Shown: positions 25,327 to 32,184 of the stretch, in pieces
Position numbering within the stretch: the first letter of the stretch is position 1
How the letters are laid out: each line of letters starts with the position of its first letter
Assembly (NCBI GenBank): GCA_030068525.1
Contig: JASJOS010000033.1
Span: 1-32,306 of the forward strand
Direction of reading: 5' to 3'
Length of the DNA: 32,306 nucleotides
From: Xanthocytophaga flava
GTDB taxonomy: Bacteria > Bacteroidota > Bacteroidia > Cytophagales > 172606-1
Notes under the pieces: model-generated
Told to the model about the DNA's origin: nothing
What the model saw: the letters and a program-made list of their open reading frames with translations, nothing else
Database searches by the model: none
Program-made: the position numbers and the translations under genes

Positions 25327-25988
25327 AAAAAATCACAAGTTGAATAATAAAAAGTAACAGTCGACGTGGAATCGACTCTATAAAATTCAAAGGTGACATA
25401 TTCACAATCAAGAAACTGCGTTTATGTATTATTTTGCTAGCATATCACACGTGTGTGTTTTAAAGAGAGGAGTTGAGTATCAAAGGTAAAAGTCACAGCA
25501 TTAAAAACAAGTTTTTCTAAAAAATTATTAAAAAAAGCACTACAAACATTTAAACCACAATGAACCACACATAAATTAATATAAAATTAATAATTATATA
25601 TAAAGATTACATTTAAGAATTCATATACTGACATTCAATTTATTATAATCATATCCATCATAAATAATCCAGAATAATGCAGTCATTCACATCGATGGTT
25701 TTAAAATTTTGAAAAATTCACCATGTATTCATCTCAAAGAAAGATCTTTACTTAAAATGAAATTATTGAATCAGGTATCTTAGTTTAGTATTACACAAAT
25801 TCTGGAGGGCAAGTTATATCGGGAGAAAGCCAAGAACTTTTTATTTGATGTAGTTACTAAATAGGATAAGTTGTCCTGTAAATTATTTCACAAAAAAGAG
25901 TTACCTAAACTGGTAACTCTTTTTTGTGAAACTCACTATCTTGTAATTAATCAATGATATTACAGACTTGCATTATCCTTGTGTATGT
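25327..25988. other. Divergent intergenic region, AT-rich
   Basis: About 660 bp lies between two oppositely directed secreted-protein genes. It holds a 6-7-6 palindrome (25359-25377), long A/T runs and a strong hairpin at 25889-25928. Two hydrophobic frames here are not credible genes. Promoters for both sides should lie here, but none is clear. Confidence 0.5.
25889..25928. terminator. Perfect 17-bp hairpin, bidirectional terminator shape
   Basis: CACAAAAAAGAGTTACC (25889-25905) and GGTAACTCTTTTTTGTG (25912-25928) pair completely around a 6-nt loop, with A and T runs within the stem on either side. It works as a terminator on both strands in principle. It lies 60 bp before the next rightward gene, where no transcript from an obvious gene would end. 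Confidence 0.8.
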
Positions 25989-27550
25989 ATGAAAACTTTT
26001 TTGACTGTCTTTTTTTCGCTTGCTCTAATCTGCTCATTACCTATATATGCGCAAAAAGAAGCTTTACATTGGTATTTCGGACCTAAATTAGGATTTGACT
26101 TTACAAATGGCTCTCCTAAGGTACTGCAAAATAGTGCTATGACTACCAGTCGGGGGTGTGCTGTTATCTCAAATAAAAGTACAGGCGAACTTCTTTTTTA
26201 TAGTAATGGCCGAAACACATGGAATCGCTTCCATCAGAAAATGCCATCTTCTAATTTATTTCCCGATGATTGTAGCAATCCAATTGTTCAATCGGTACTG
26301 ATTGTTCCCGTACCTGGAAGTGAATATGAGTACTATCTATTCACCTTAGAGGTTATAACTTCTGAGCAAGTAGACCCTACCCTAAATTGTCTTTATGGAG
26401 ATCTTAGTGAAGCACCTACCAATTCAGGAACTTACTACTTCAACCTTTCCTACTCTATTATTGATATGCGCCTGGATGGGGGAAAGGGAGATATACGACA
26501 GAGTGAGAACAACATTTCTTTGCAACAAAACTTAAGTACAAAGCTTACTGCCATTCCCCATAAAAATGGCAAAGACTACTGGTTGATCACACATCAAGCT
26601 AGTGGAGACGCTTTTTCTGTCTACCTAATCAATGAATCAGGAATCCAGCCTCCCAGCCAACAACAAATCGGCTCTTCTTACCAGATTTTATCAACTAGCA
26701 GTGGAACCTATTTTGAAGTTTTAGGTGAATTAAAGGCTTCTCCAGATGGAAAAAACTTGCCTGTGCAGTTTATAATATTCGTCCAAGACCGTTTGATATC
26801 TTCGATTTTGATGCCAATGTAGGTATTATTTCCAATTATCAAAACCTAGGCTACTTATCACAGCAAATGGGAGTCTCTTTTTCGCCAAATAACTCTAAGC
26901 TATATGTAACATCAGCAAATAAGACTGATCAAAGCAACCTAGTGGAAATTATCCGGCAGTATGACCTTTCATTACCCACAGTGGAACAGACTATAAACTC
27001 TGGTAAAAGTATCATTCGCTCCAATCCACAAACAAACATAAAAGAGAATAATTATCCTGTAAACGTTGTTTTCAGTACTTTGCACATTGCTCCCGATGGA
27101 AAGATATATGCTGTTAGAGAAGCAACTGGCACAGACAATCGCAACAATGATCTGATCATAATTGGTAAACCTGATCTACCTGGGTTTGATTGCAGCGTAA
27201 ACCAACGGCGCTTCGATTTCAATCAGCCAGATGGAGGAATTGGCTTCCGAAGTATGCCTAATTTCATGCAGTCCTATTTTAATAATATTCCCGCTTTGCC
27301 GGACCCTGATTGTATTGGGCCTGATGTGACCTTGTTTCCAAATCCTGTACAGCAAGAGCTTACTCTGACGCCATTGTGCGGATATGTTCCAACGTATGTA
27401 GAAATCATAGATCGCTTGGGACGAATAGTATCTACCCAACATTTAGACACTACTCAGATAAAATTGAATGCACTTGCCAGTGGAATGTATGTCTTACGAA
27501 TTTTCAACGCAGACCAAAAAACGGTTATTAAAAAGATTGTAAAACTGTGA
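25989..27550 (+). pseudogene. T9SS-sorted propeller-like protein, frameshifted
   Basis: The gene starts at MKTFLTVFFSLALICSLPIY (25989; an upstream ATG at 25968 would precede the signal peptide by seven residues). The mature protein begins KEALHWYFGPKLGFDFTNGS and is clearly paralogous to the product of 22595-24121. At 26750-26755 a run of six A shifts the frame: with one more A it reads GELKASPDGKKLACAVYNIR and continues through MGVSFSPNNSKLYVTSANKT to a type A sorting domain (TLFPNPVQQELTLTPLCG ... LASGMYVLRIFN) ending at 27550, about 520 codons in all, against 508 in the paralog. As read, the product stops at 26822, before the sorting domain. Mutation, slippage or assembly error are all possible. 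Confidence 0.8.
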
Positions 27551-27553
27551 TTT

Positions 27554-27577
27554 ATCAAGGCCATTACTTGATTTTTT
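27554..27577 (+). terminator. Weak intrinsic terminator
   Basis: ATCAAG (27554-27559) and CTTGAT (27567-27572) form a 6-bp stem with a 7-nt loop, then a run of six T. It starts 4 nt after the stop of the T9SS gene. Confidence 0.5.
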
Positions 27578-27710
27578 AAAAAGCTTGATGATCTATTATG
27601 TTGTCAAACCTTAATAGCTTTTGATAACTGTGTTCATTTTACGACTGTTCCCTTCCTGAAAGAATAGCTATTTCCTAGCAACATATAACTGACACAATCA
27701 ACCGAAATAA

Positions 27711-27908
27711 TTTTTTCTCATAAAAATCAGCCATTTTATTGAGTTAAAATCTCAAGAAGGCGTCCAGAGTGAGGAACAGAAACTATTTCAGTCCAGAATT
27801 GAAGAACAAGGCGGACACTACCACATCATCCGCAGTTATGAGGCATTCAAGCAATTGATCACGGCTATTCATACGCACACTATCACTAAAACATCATTAT
27901 CCATCTAA
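27711..27908 (+). pseudogene. VRR-NUC-like nuclease, C-terminal fragment
   Basis: The frame is open after a TAA at 27708-27710 and ends at 27906-27908 (65 codons). It reads HFIELKSQEGVQSEEQKLFQ, SRIEEQGGHYHIIRSYEAFK. The (I/F)ELK strand followed by G-QS-EQ--F and a later Y-(I/V)IRS is the C-terminal half of VRR-NUC (restriction-endonuclease-like) domains found in phages and mobile elements; the K is a catalytic position. The front with the remaining catalytic residues is gone, and no start codon is visible. It ends 13 nt before the 149-aa gene, so the two were probably one operon. Confidence 0.6.
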
Positions 27909-27921
27909 ACCCAACAACCCT

Positions 27922-28371
27922 ATGTATTCATTCAATGCTGAAGCTTACGAACAATACCAGCAAAGCTATAAATCATCCAACAACTTCTGGCGTAGAGCCT
28001 CAAAGGTGTATGAAAGTGCCTATACCCGTTTTCTGGAATGGACCCTGGAACATGCCGACCCCAACAAAGGTCCTATCAAGAATTCAGCCAGTGCCAAAAA
28101 TCGCCGATATGCCAACATGCTCTACGACTTTTTCCAGTCAAAGGGACTGATGATTAGCATATCCGGTACACTGGCAAACAAACAGGCAGTCTATACCTAT
28201 CAGATTCAACAGGATAGCAACACTAATTATCAGCTCACCGATTTGGCAGCCCTGGAATGTAACCGAACCTATACCACCCGATTCGAGGCCGAAACAGCCG
28301 CCTTTAAACAAGCCTTCATTGTACTCGATCAGTGGCTGGATGATCAGGAAGGCTTTGGCATCCGACTATAA
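27922..28371 (+). CDS. Unknown 149-aa protein, likely mobile-element cargo
   Basis: This is a hydrophilic, mostly helical protein rich in Tyr, Gln and Asn. It starts MYSFNAEAYEQYQQSYKSSN and has a basic patch NSASAKNRRYANMLYDFF and an acidic end (LDQWLDDQEGFGIRL). There is no signal peptide, membrane segment or metal motif, and I do not recognise the family. It begins 13 nt after the VRR-NUC remnant. It is followed by a 28-bp-period repeat array and an XRE-type HTH frame on the same strand, so these probably form one accessory unit (phage-, plasmid- or ICE-derived). Codon use is G+C-richer than its left neighbour. The gene looks intact. Confidence 0.65.
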   Translation: MYSFNAEAYEQYQQSYKSSNNFWRRASKVYESAYTRFLEWTLEHADPNKGPIKNSASAKNRRYANMLYDFFQSKGLMISISGTLANKQAVYTYQIQQDSNTNYQLTDLAALECNRTYTTRFEAETAAFKQAFIVLDQWLDDQEGFGIRL

Positions 28372-28402
28372 CCAGCTTACAAGAGGCCTGTAGCTAGCAA
28401 GC

Positions 28403-28626
28403 TTGCGCATAGTTCTATGCAATCCCTGTCTTGCCGTGACTTCCGCTCAAGAAATGTTTTGCGGTGAGTTATGCGCAGGACATCCTTTGCCGTGAACTAT
28501 ACGCACGATGGGTCTTGCAGTGAACTCACGGCAAAATAAAATCTGCCGTGAGTTATGATCAAAACGCTTTTTTCGGGGGGCGACTACACAGACCCTATTT
28601 AGGAGCCGTGCCATGAATTATGCGCA
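28403..28626 (+). repeat. Iteron-like array with exact 28-bp period
   Basis: Copies of a roughly 19-bp motif, TTGCCGTGARTTATGCGCA, start at 28403 (degenerate), 28431, 28459, 28487, 28515 and 28543, each 28 bp apart, with about 9 bp of unrelated sequence between. A further copy out of phase lies at about 28608. The copy at 28515 is extended to a near-palindrome, TTGCAGTGAACTCACGGCAA. The array fills the gap between the 149-aa gene and the XRE frame. Fixed spacing with variable filler suggests protein binding sites on one DNA face spacing, as in plasmid iterons, operators or partition sites. Confidence 0.75.
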
Positions 28627-28642
28627 AAGCTCGTAACAATAG

Positions 28643-28906
28643 ACAGTCAGTATCTTTAACCTTAACTATACGAACTTACAACAGATAGGCGAACGTATCC
28701 GCTATGTACGTACCGAAATAACCGGACTTCCTCAACGCGAATTTGTCCAACGCATGGGACTAGGCCAAAGCAACATTTCCCAGTTGGAAAAAGGCCAGAG
28801 CCTGCCCAGTTGCTTCTTTCTGTATACGATGCATATCACCCATCAGGTAAACCTGAACTGGCTGATGACAGGGAGCGGACAGGTACTGGAAGATAATATT
28901 GAGTAG
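28643..28906 (+). CDS. XRE-family HTH regulator, start codon unclear
   Basis: The frame is open from a TAG at 28640-28642 to the stop at 28904-28906 (87 codons). It reads LQQIGERIRYVRTEITGLPQ, REFVQRMGLGQSNISQLEKG and ends LNWLMTGSGQVLEDNIE. This is a complete XRE/Cro-type helix-turn-helix (recognition helix QSNISQLEKG) with the NLNWL-TG-G ending common in phage-type repressors. No ATG, GTG or TTG lies before the domain; the first ATG falls inside the HTH. Either a rare ATT/ATC-class start is used, the 5' end was lost, or a frame disruption lies upstream. It follows the 28-bp array directly, a natural set of binding sites for it. Confidence 0.65.
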   Translation, partial: TVSIFNLNYTNLQQIGERIRYVRTEITGLPQREFVQRMGLGQSNISQLEKGQSLPSCFFLYTMHITHQVNLNWLMTGSGQVLEDNIE

Positions 28907-28921
28907 TTAATTTTAAAACAA

Positions 28922-28950
28922 AGCAAACTGGAATAACTCTCCAGCTTGCT
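28922..28950. terminator. Hairpin between convergent genes
   Basis: AGCAAACTGGA and TCCAGCTTGCT pair with one mismatch around a 7-nt loop. The T tract is poor. It is placed between the XRE frame and the converging gene at 28988. Confidence 0.35.
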
Positions 28951-28987
28951 ATTATGATGTCTCATTAGTAATAGTACTCCTTACCAG

Positions 28988-29458
28988 TTAGAATACAAGA
29001 AAAAATCCTGGCTCTCCAAGTCTTCCTTTTTGTTTCTGAAAATGATAAAAAGACAAAATCCGGTTCTGAAGAAAAAACAAATACATAATAACCTCATCTT
29101 CTACTTTAATTGCATACACATTTTTCTCACCTTCTCCAAAGCTAGGTTTATCGGCTATCTTCAATTCTGAGAAAGGAACAATCTGTACTTTTTTATGGTC
29201 ATATTTGGATTGAGTTAGCGTTCGAACCGAGTTTGCTAGTGTATCAATAGTCATTTGCGTTAATCGAATCGTATCTGTATTCTGAGTAGGCTTCACATAC
29301 ATATATTTTTCAATCAATACTTTAGCAGGAACAGAGTTATCATAAAAATCAGCTAAGAATGCCTGAACGACTTTTACTCTCTCTTGATCTTTACTCTGGG
29401 CTTTACTAATTCCAGAAAAAGTAATTAAACAGACACAGATAAAAAGTATTTTTCTCAT
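28988..29458 (-). CDS. Small secreted protein, tandem paralog A
   Basis: The 156-residue protein has a signal peptide (MRKILFICVCLITFSGISKAQ). The mature part starts SKDQERVKVVQAFLADFYDN, continues KYMYVKPTQNTDTIRLTQMT and ends YHFQKQKGRLGEPGFFLVF. No named family was recognised. It shares layout and phrases with the next gene upstream (QTLDQNRTKIAQKFVKDLF, KYMYFHSPSTMTRDTM, KKGRNEPSIFFAL), so both arose by tandem duplication. The two are 6 nt apart on the same strand and clearly cotranscribed. They are likely periplasmic or surface proteins with a cystatin/SnoaL-like alpha+beta look (weak inference). Confidence 0.75.
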   Translation of the reverse strand: MRKILFICVCLITFSGISKAQSKDQERVKVVQAFLADFYDNSVPAKVLIEKYMYVKPTQNTDTIRLTQMTIDTLANSVRTLTQSKYDHKKVQIVPFSELKIADKPSFGEGEKNVYAIKVEDEVIMYLFFLQNRILSFYHFQKQKGRLGEPGFFLVF

Positions 29459-29464
29459 AGGAAA

Positions 29465-29941
29465 TTAGAGAGCAAAGAAGATAGAAGGTTCATTTCTACC
29501 TTTTTTTATAGTAATAAAAGATATCACTCTTTCTTTCTGTTCTTTATCAAAATGAATGTACAGATAGGCTTTCTTGCCAGAAGTTACCACATACACATCA
29601 TCTTCTGCATCTGAGTTATTGAATTGTTCAACCTCTTCATAACCTGAGGCTTCTTTATAGGGAACAATCTTGTATTTTTCATTTAACTGAGTGAATGATG
29701 GACCTTTTTGCTCTCTGATTACCTCTACCATATTTCTGAACATGGTATCCCTGGTCATAGTGGAAGGAGAATGAAAATACATATACTTACCAGCAATCTG
29801 TTTATCTGAAACGGATTCAGAAAAGAGATCTTTAACAAATTTCTGAGCAATTTTAGTGCGATTTTGATCAAGAGTCTGGGCTTGGGTATAGAAAGAAAGA
29901 AGAAGAGCAATAACCCATACTATGAATGTATATTTTCTCAT
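29465..29941 (-). CDS. Small secreted protein, tandem paralog B
   Basis: The likely start is MRKYTFIVWVIALLLSFYTQ (29941), giving a clean signal peptide and 158 residues; an in-frame ATG seven codons upstream (29962) would put charged residues ahead of it. The mature part begins after QAQ: TLDQNRTKIAQKFVKDLFSE, with KYMYFHSPS, an acidic NNSDAEDDVYVV loop and the final GRNEPSIFFAL shared with paralog A. Function is unknown. The gene lies 6 nt upstream of paralog A, and 30 nt downstream of a 44-codon ORF on the same strand. Confidence 0.75.
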   Translation of the reverse strand: MRKYTFIVWVIALLLSFYTQAQTLDQNRTKIAQKFVKDLFSESVSDKQIAGKYMYFHSPSTMTRDTMFRNMVEVIREQKGPSFTQLNEKYKIVPYKEASGYEEVEQFNNSDAEDDVYVVTSGKKAYLYIHFDKEQKERVISFITIKKGRNEPSIFFAL

Positions 29942-29971
29942 CGAATTAAAGTTTAAATACAATATTGTAAG

Positions 29972-30106
29972 TTAACATCCTACTTTCCTGGCAGGGGCTT
30001 TTTTGTAAGATGGAACTGTATTACGAGTTACACCAGCTGGCAAAGTCATCTTTCTTATATCCTCTCCCAAATCTCCGGGGTTACGGCCTTGTTTTCTCTC
30101 ATCCAT
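29972..30106 (-). CDS. Very small basic protein (44 aa)
   Basis: The ATG at 30106 overlaps the stop of the upstream ORF in an ATGGATGA arrangement, typical of coupled genes. The product is MDERKQGRNPGDLGEDIRKM followed by TLPAGVTRNTVPSYKKAPAR and KVGC. It is strongly basic and without membrane segments. No family was recognised. It is supported only by the overlap, sensible composition and a clean start; it may be a tail of the upstream gene put out of frame. Confidence 0.45.
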   Translation of the reverse strand: MDERKQGRNPGDLGEDIRKMTLPAGVTRNTVPSYKKAPARKVGC

Positions 30107-30347
30107 TAGGTTTGCCACCAACTACTTCCAACATTGGCAAAATAACAGCTTTAGAATTTCCAGCTTTTTGAGAAAGAAAATCAAAAAGAGCCTTGAGTGT
30201 GCTTTCATATTCACTAGTCTTCACTCCTTCCATAATCTTGTTTATACAATCCATTCGTTGGAAAATGATAGGTAGAATCATCGTTTGCCGTTTGGCTGAG
30301 CCAGTTGCCTTCCAATGATTGGTAGTCAGATCTAAAACTCGTTTCAA
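30099..30347 (-). CDS. Small unknown ORF with TTG start (82 aa)
   Basis: The frame opens after a stop and has no ATG; TTG at 30347 is the first usual alternative start, 34 nt after the SRPBCC gene's stop. It encodes KRVLDLTTNHWKATGSAKRQ, then IIFQRMDCINKIMEGVKTSE and ends AVILPMLEVVGGKPNG. Mostly helical and soluble, with no recognised family. It overlaps the 44-codon ORF by eight bases. The two together could be one decayed gene. Confidence 0.45.
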   Translation of the reverse strand: MKRVLDLTTNHWKATGSAKRQTMILPIIFQRMDCINKIMEGVKTSEYESTLKALFDFLSQKAGNSKAVILPMLEVVGGKPNG

Positions 30348-30383
30348 TTCTCTTTGAATTGATGGATGAGTCTTTTATACTAC

Positions 30384-30908
30384 CTATTGTTCTGCTTTTG
30401 ATTTTAGATTTTTCAACCATATTTGCAACGACTCTTCTAACCCATGTTGGAATTTAGTACGCATTAAATAAACAAGCCAGCCTTCCATACTTTCGTCAAC
30501 CTTTACAATAGTCTGACCATTGTGTTCAATGAACGACCAGTTGTGTATGGCAAAGGCACCGAGGGCTTTACCCGACCAACCGATTTTTTGATTGGGAACT
30601 ACCGTATGCAACGTGGAATGAATAGTTAACCCACCGCTTTTCCAATCAAAACTACTACCTTTGGTAAAGGATCCTGTTAATGTAGGTTCTGTGACATCAC
30701 CGTGCCATTCTGCCCAATGATTTATCTCACTCATGATTTGGTAGACCTTTTGGGGAGAGGCATTTATTGTAATTTCCTGATAGGTTTTTACAGGAGCCTG
30801 CTCGTGGATGGATTCAGATACCGTGTAGGAACTGAATGCTTCTAAACAAACCACAATTATTGTCAATACTCCGATTATTGTAAGCAAACTATATACTATC
30901 TTTTTCAT
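30384..30908 (-). CDS. SRPBCC (START/polyketide-cyclase-like) membrane-anchored protein
   Basis: The 174-residue protein has one N-terminal membrane helix (about 4-27). The rest is an SRPBCC lipid-binding fold: QEITINASPQKVYQIMSEIN at the start, HWAEWHGDVTEPTLTGSF, the central FDWKSGGLTIHSTLHTVVPN, then IHNWSFIEHNGQTIVKVDES and a long C-terminal helix. These proteins bind hydrophobic ligands in a deep cavity; in this phylum many are annotated as polyketide cyclase/dehydrase-like without known ligand. It lies 54 nt after the NmrA-like gene, separated by three 15-bp repeats, and is probably cotranscribed with it. Confidence 0.8.
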   Translation of the reverse strand: MKKIVYSLLTIIGVLTIIVVCLEAFSSYTVSESIHEQAPVKTYQEITINASPQKVYQIMSEINHWAEWHGDVTEPTLTGSFTKGSSFDWKSGGLTIHSTLHTVVPNQKIGWSGKALGAFAIHNWSFIEHNGQTIVKVDESMEGWLVYLMRTKFQHGLEESLQIWLKNLKSKAEQ

Positions 30909-30914
30909 TTCTAT

Positions 30915-30959
30915 TGTATTTAAGTATTATGTATTTAAGTGTTATGTATTCAGGCGTTA
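30915..30959. repeat. 15-bp tandem repeat, three copies, between two genes
   Basis: Units TGTATTTAAGTATTA (30915-30929), a one-mismatch copy (30930-30944) and a diverged third (30945-30959) fill nearly the whole gap between the NmrA-like gene's stop and the SRPBCC gene's start. Copy changes would alter the leader of the SRPBCC gene. Confidence 0.85.
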
Positions 30960-30962
30960 TTT

Positions 30963-31832
30963 TTACATGAAGAACTTTTTGTAATCAGAGACAAACTGCT
31001 CAAAGCGGATAGGAGCATGCCCTGTAATATCATTAACTGTAGTGAAAACTTGTGAAGCTTCGCCTCTTGCATAATGGGCATAATCCTCAATGAGGCCCCC
31101 TATTTGCCATTCCGGAAATCCGGCAACCGTTAATGCGCCTTGCATTTGTTCAGGGCTCATATCCACATAGGTAATTTTGGTGCCCAATACACGGGAAAAA
31201 ATTTCTGCCATTTGGAAATGCGTCAGTGCCTCTTGTCCGGTAATAGTATAGGTCTTCTTTTCATGAGATGGCTCTGTCAGGGCCTTAGCGGCTATTTCTG
31301 CAATATCCCTAATATCTACAGCACTAACAGCCGCACTACCTAATGAGCCATAGAACTTACCTTCATATTTAATATAATGACTAAATGCGGCAAATCCCTG
31401 CATAAATAAATTGGCACGCAGAAAGGTATAGTCCATTCCCAACTCTTTGATCCTGTTTTCGACAACAGCATGATAGCGAAGAAATCGTACGGGAGAATCT
31501 TGATCAGCAGCCAATTGAGATAACTTTACAATATGCTTTACACCCGCTTTGTAAGCCTGGTTCACAAAGTTTAGCTGAAGTTGTTCAGCGTGTTCGGAAG
31601 AATTAGTAAGCAAAAACGCCTTTTCAATTCCTTGCAATGCTTTAAACAAGCTTTCATTGTCGGAAAGATTGCCAACTGCCATTTCAGCCTGGGACAAACC
31701 GGCCATCAAATCACCTTGTTCTTTACTGCGTACAAGTGCTCTGAAAGAGACATTCCTACTCACTAATTTTTTAACGAGCTGTGTACCTACACTTCCCGTT
31801 GCTCCTGTAATTAAAAGATTTGTATGTTTCAT
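30963..31832 (-). CDS. NmrA-like NAD(P)-binding (SDR) protein
   Basis: The 289-residue protein has an N-terminal Rossmann motif LLITGATGSVGTQLVKKL (GxxGxxG), the basic residue RALVRS after the second strand that favours NADP(H), and the NmrA-type continuation AVGNLSDNESLFKALQGIEK, YHAVVENRIKELGMDYTFLR. The classical SDR YxxxK catalytic pair is not evident, as in NmrA/QOR2-like proteins that sense redox state or reduce quinones. It heads a leftward pair with the SRPBCC gene. A TTTTGTT-5-AACAAAA palindrome lies 31 bp upstream, suggesting repression by an HxlR- or TetR-type regulator not present here. Confidence 0.85.
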   Translation of the reverse strand: MKHTNLLITGATGSVGTQLVKKLVSRNVSFRALVRSKEQGDLMAGLSQAEMAVGNLSDNESLFKALQGIEKAFLLTNSSEHAEQLQLNFVNQAYKAGVKHIVKLSQLAADQDSPVRFLRYHAVVENRIKELGMDYTFLRANLFMQGFAAFSHYIKYEGKFYGSLGSAAVSAVDIRDIAEIAAKALTEPSHEKKTYTITGQEALTHFQMAEIFSRVLGTKITYVDMSPEQMQGALTVAGFPEWQIGGLIEDYAHYARGEASQVFTTVNDITGHAPIRFEQFVSDYKKFFM

Positions 31833-31862
31833 ACCTATGTTTTTTTATATTTCAAATTTCGT

Positions 31863-31881
31863 TTTTGTTAGACAAACAAAA
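31863..31881. promoter_or_regulatory. Candidate operator upstream of the NmrA-like gene
   Basis: TTTTGTT (31863-31869) and AACAAAA (31875-31881) are perfect 7-bp inverted arms with a 5-bp spacer, about 31-49 bp before the ATG. Small repressors next to such reductase genes commonly use sites of this size. The regulator itself is not in the window. Confidence 0.5.
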
Positions 31882-31936
31882 TTGTAAGAAAACGAAAGTG
31901 CATTTTTTGCTTACTACTATACACTCCGCTTTTATA

Positions 31937-32184
31937 CTATTCCTGTGTTTTTATAGTGGGTGGAATTAGCTTATAAACGACAGGTGTAACAATTCTTGAC
32001 AACAATGTAGAGCTGATAAGTCCTCCAATAATTACAATCGCCAATGGGGATATTAAAGGACTGTTTGATAGTGCAATAGGTATCAAGCCACCAATGGCAG
32101 TAAGCGATGTTAGTACAATCGGCAAAAAGCGAACTTCACCTGCCTGACGAATAGCATTTTCGATATTCATCCCCTGCTTTCTTA
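31937..32184 (-). pseudogene. RND efflux transporter, C-terminal fragment cut by an IS
   Basis: The frame ends at 31937 and reads RKQGMNIENAIRQAGEVRFL, PIVLTSLTAIGGLIPIALSN, SPLISPLAIVIIGGLISSTL, LSRIVTPVVYKL. This is the end of an RND permease (AcrB/CusA class): the FLPIVLTSLTAIGGLIPIAL helix and the GG(L)-S-TL-(T/R)--V-P---L helix are diagnostic. About 80 residues remain of roughly 1,000. Upstream of about 32184 the same frame runs into sequence that belongs to an insertion element (FFQCLFLFPDILRQLL), so the nominal ORF start at 32287 is an artefact. Confidence 0.75.

Noticed and set aside
25193-25411. 72-codon minus-strand ORF as a separate membrane protein
   Set aside because: Its hydrophobic part is an out-of-frame reading of the signal-peptide region of the gene starting at 25326.
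28403-28626. CRISPR array
   Set aside because: Repeats are only about 19 bp and degenerate, spacers about 9 bp, far below CRISPR sizes, and no cas gene is near.
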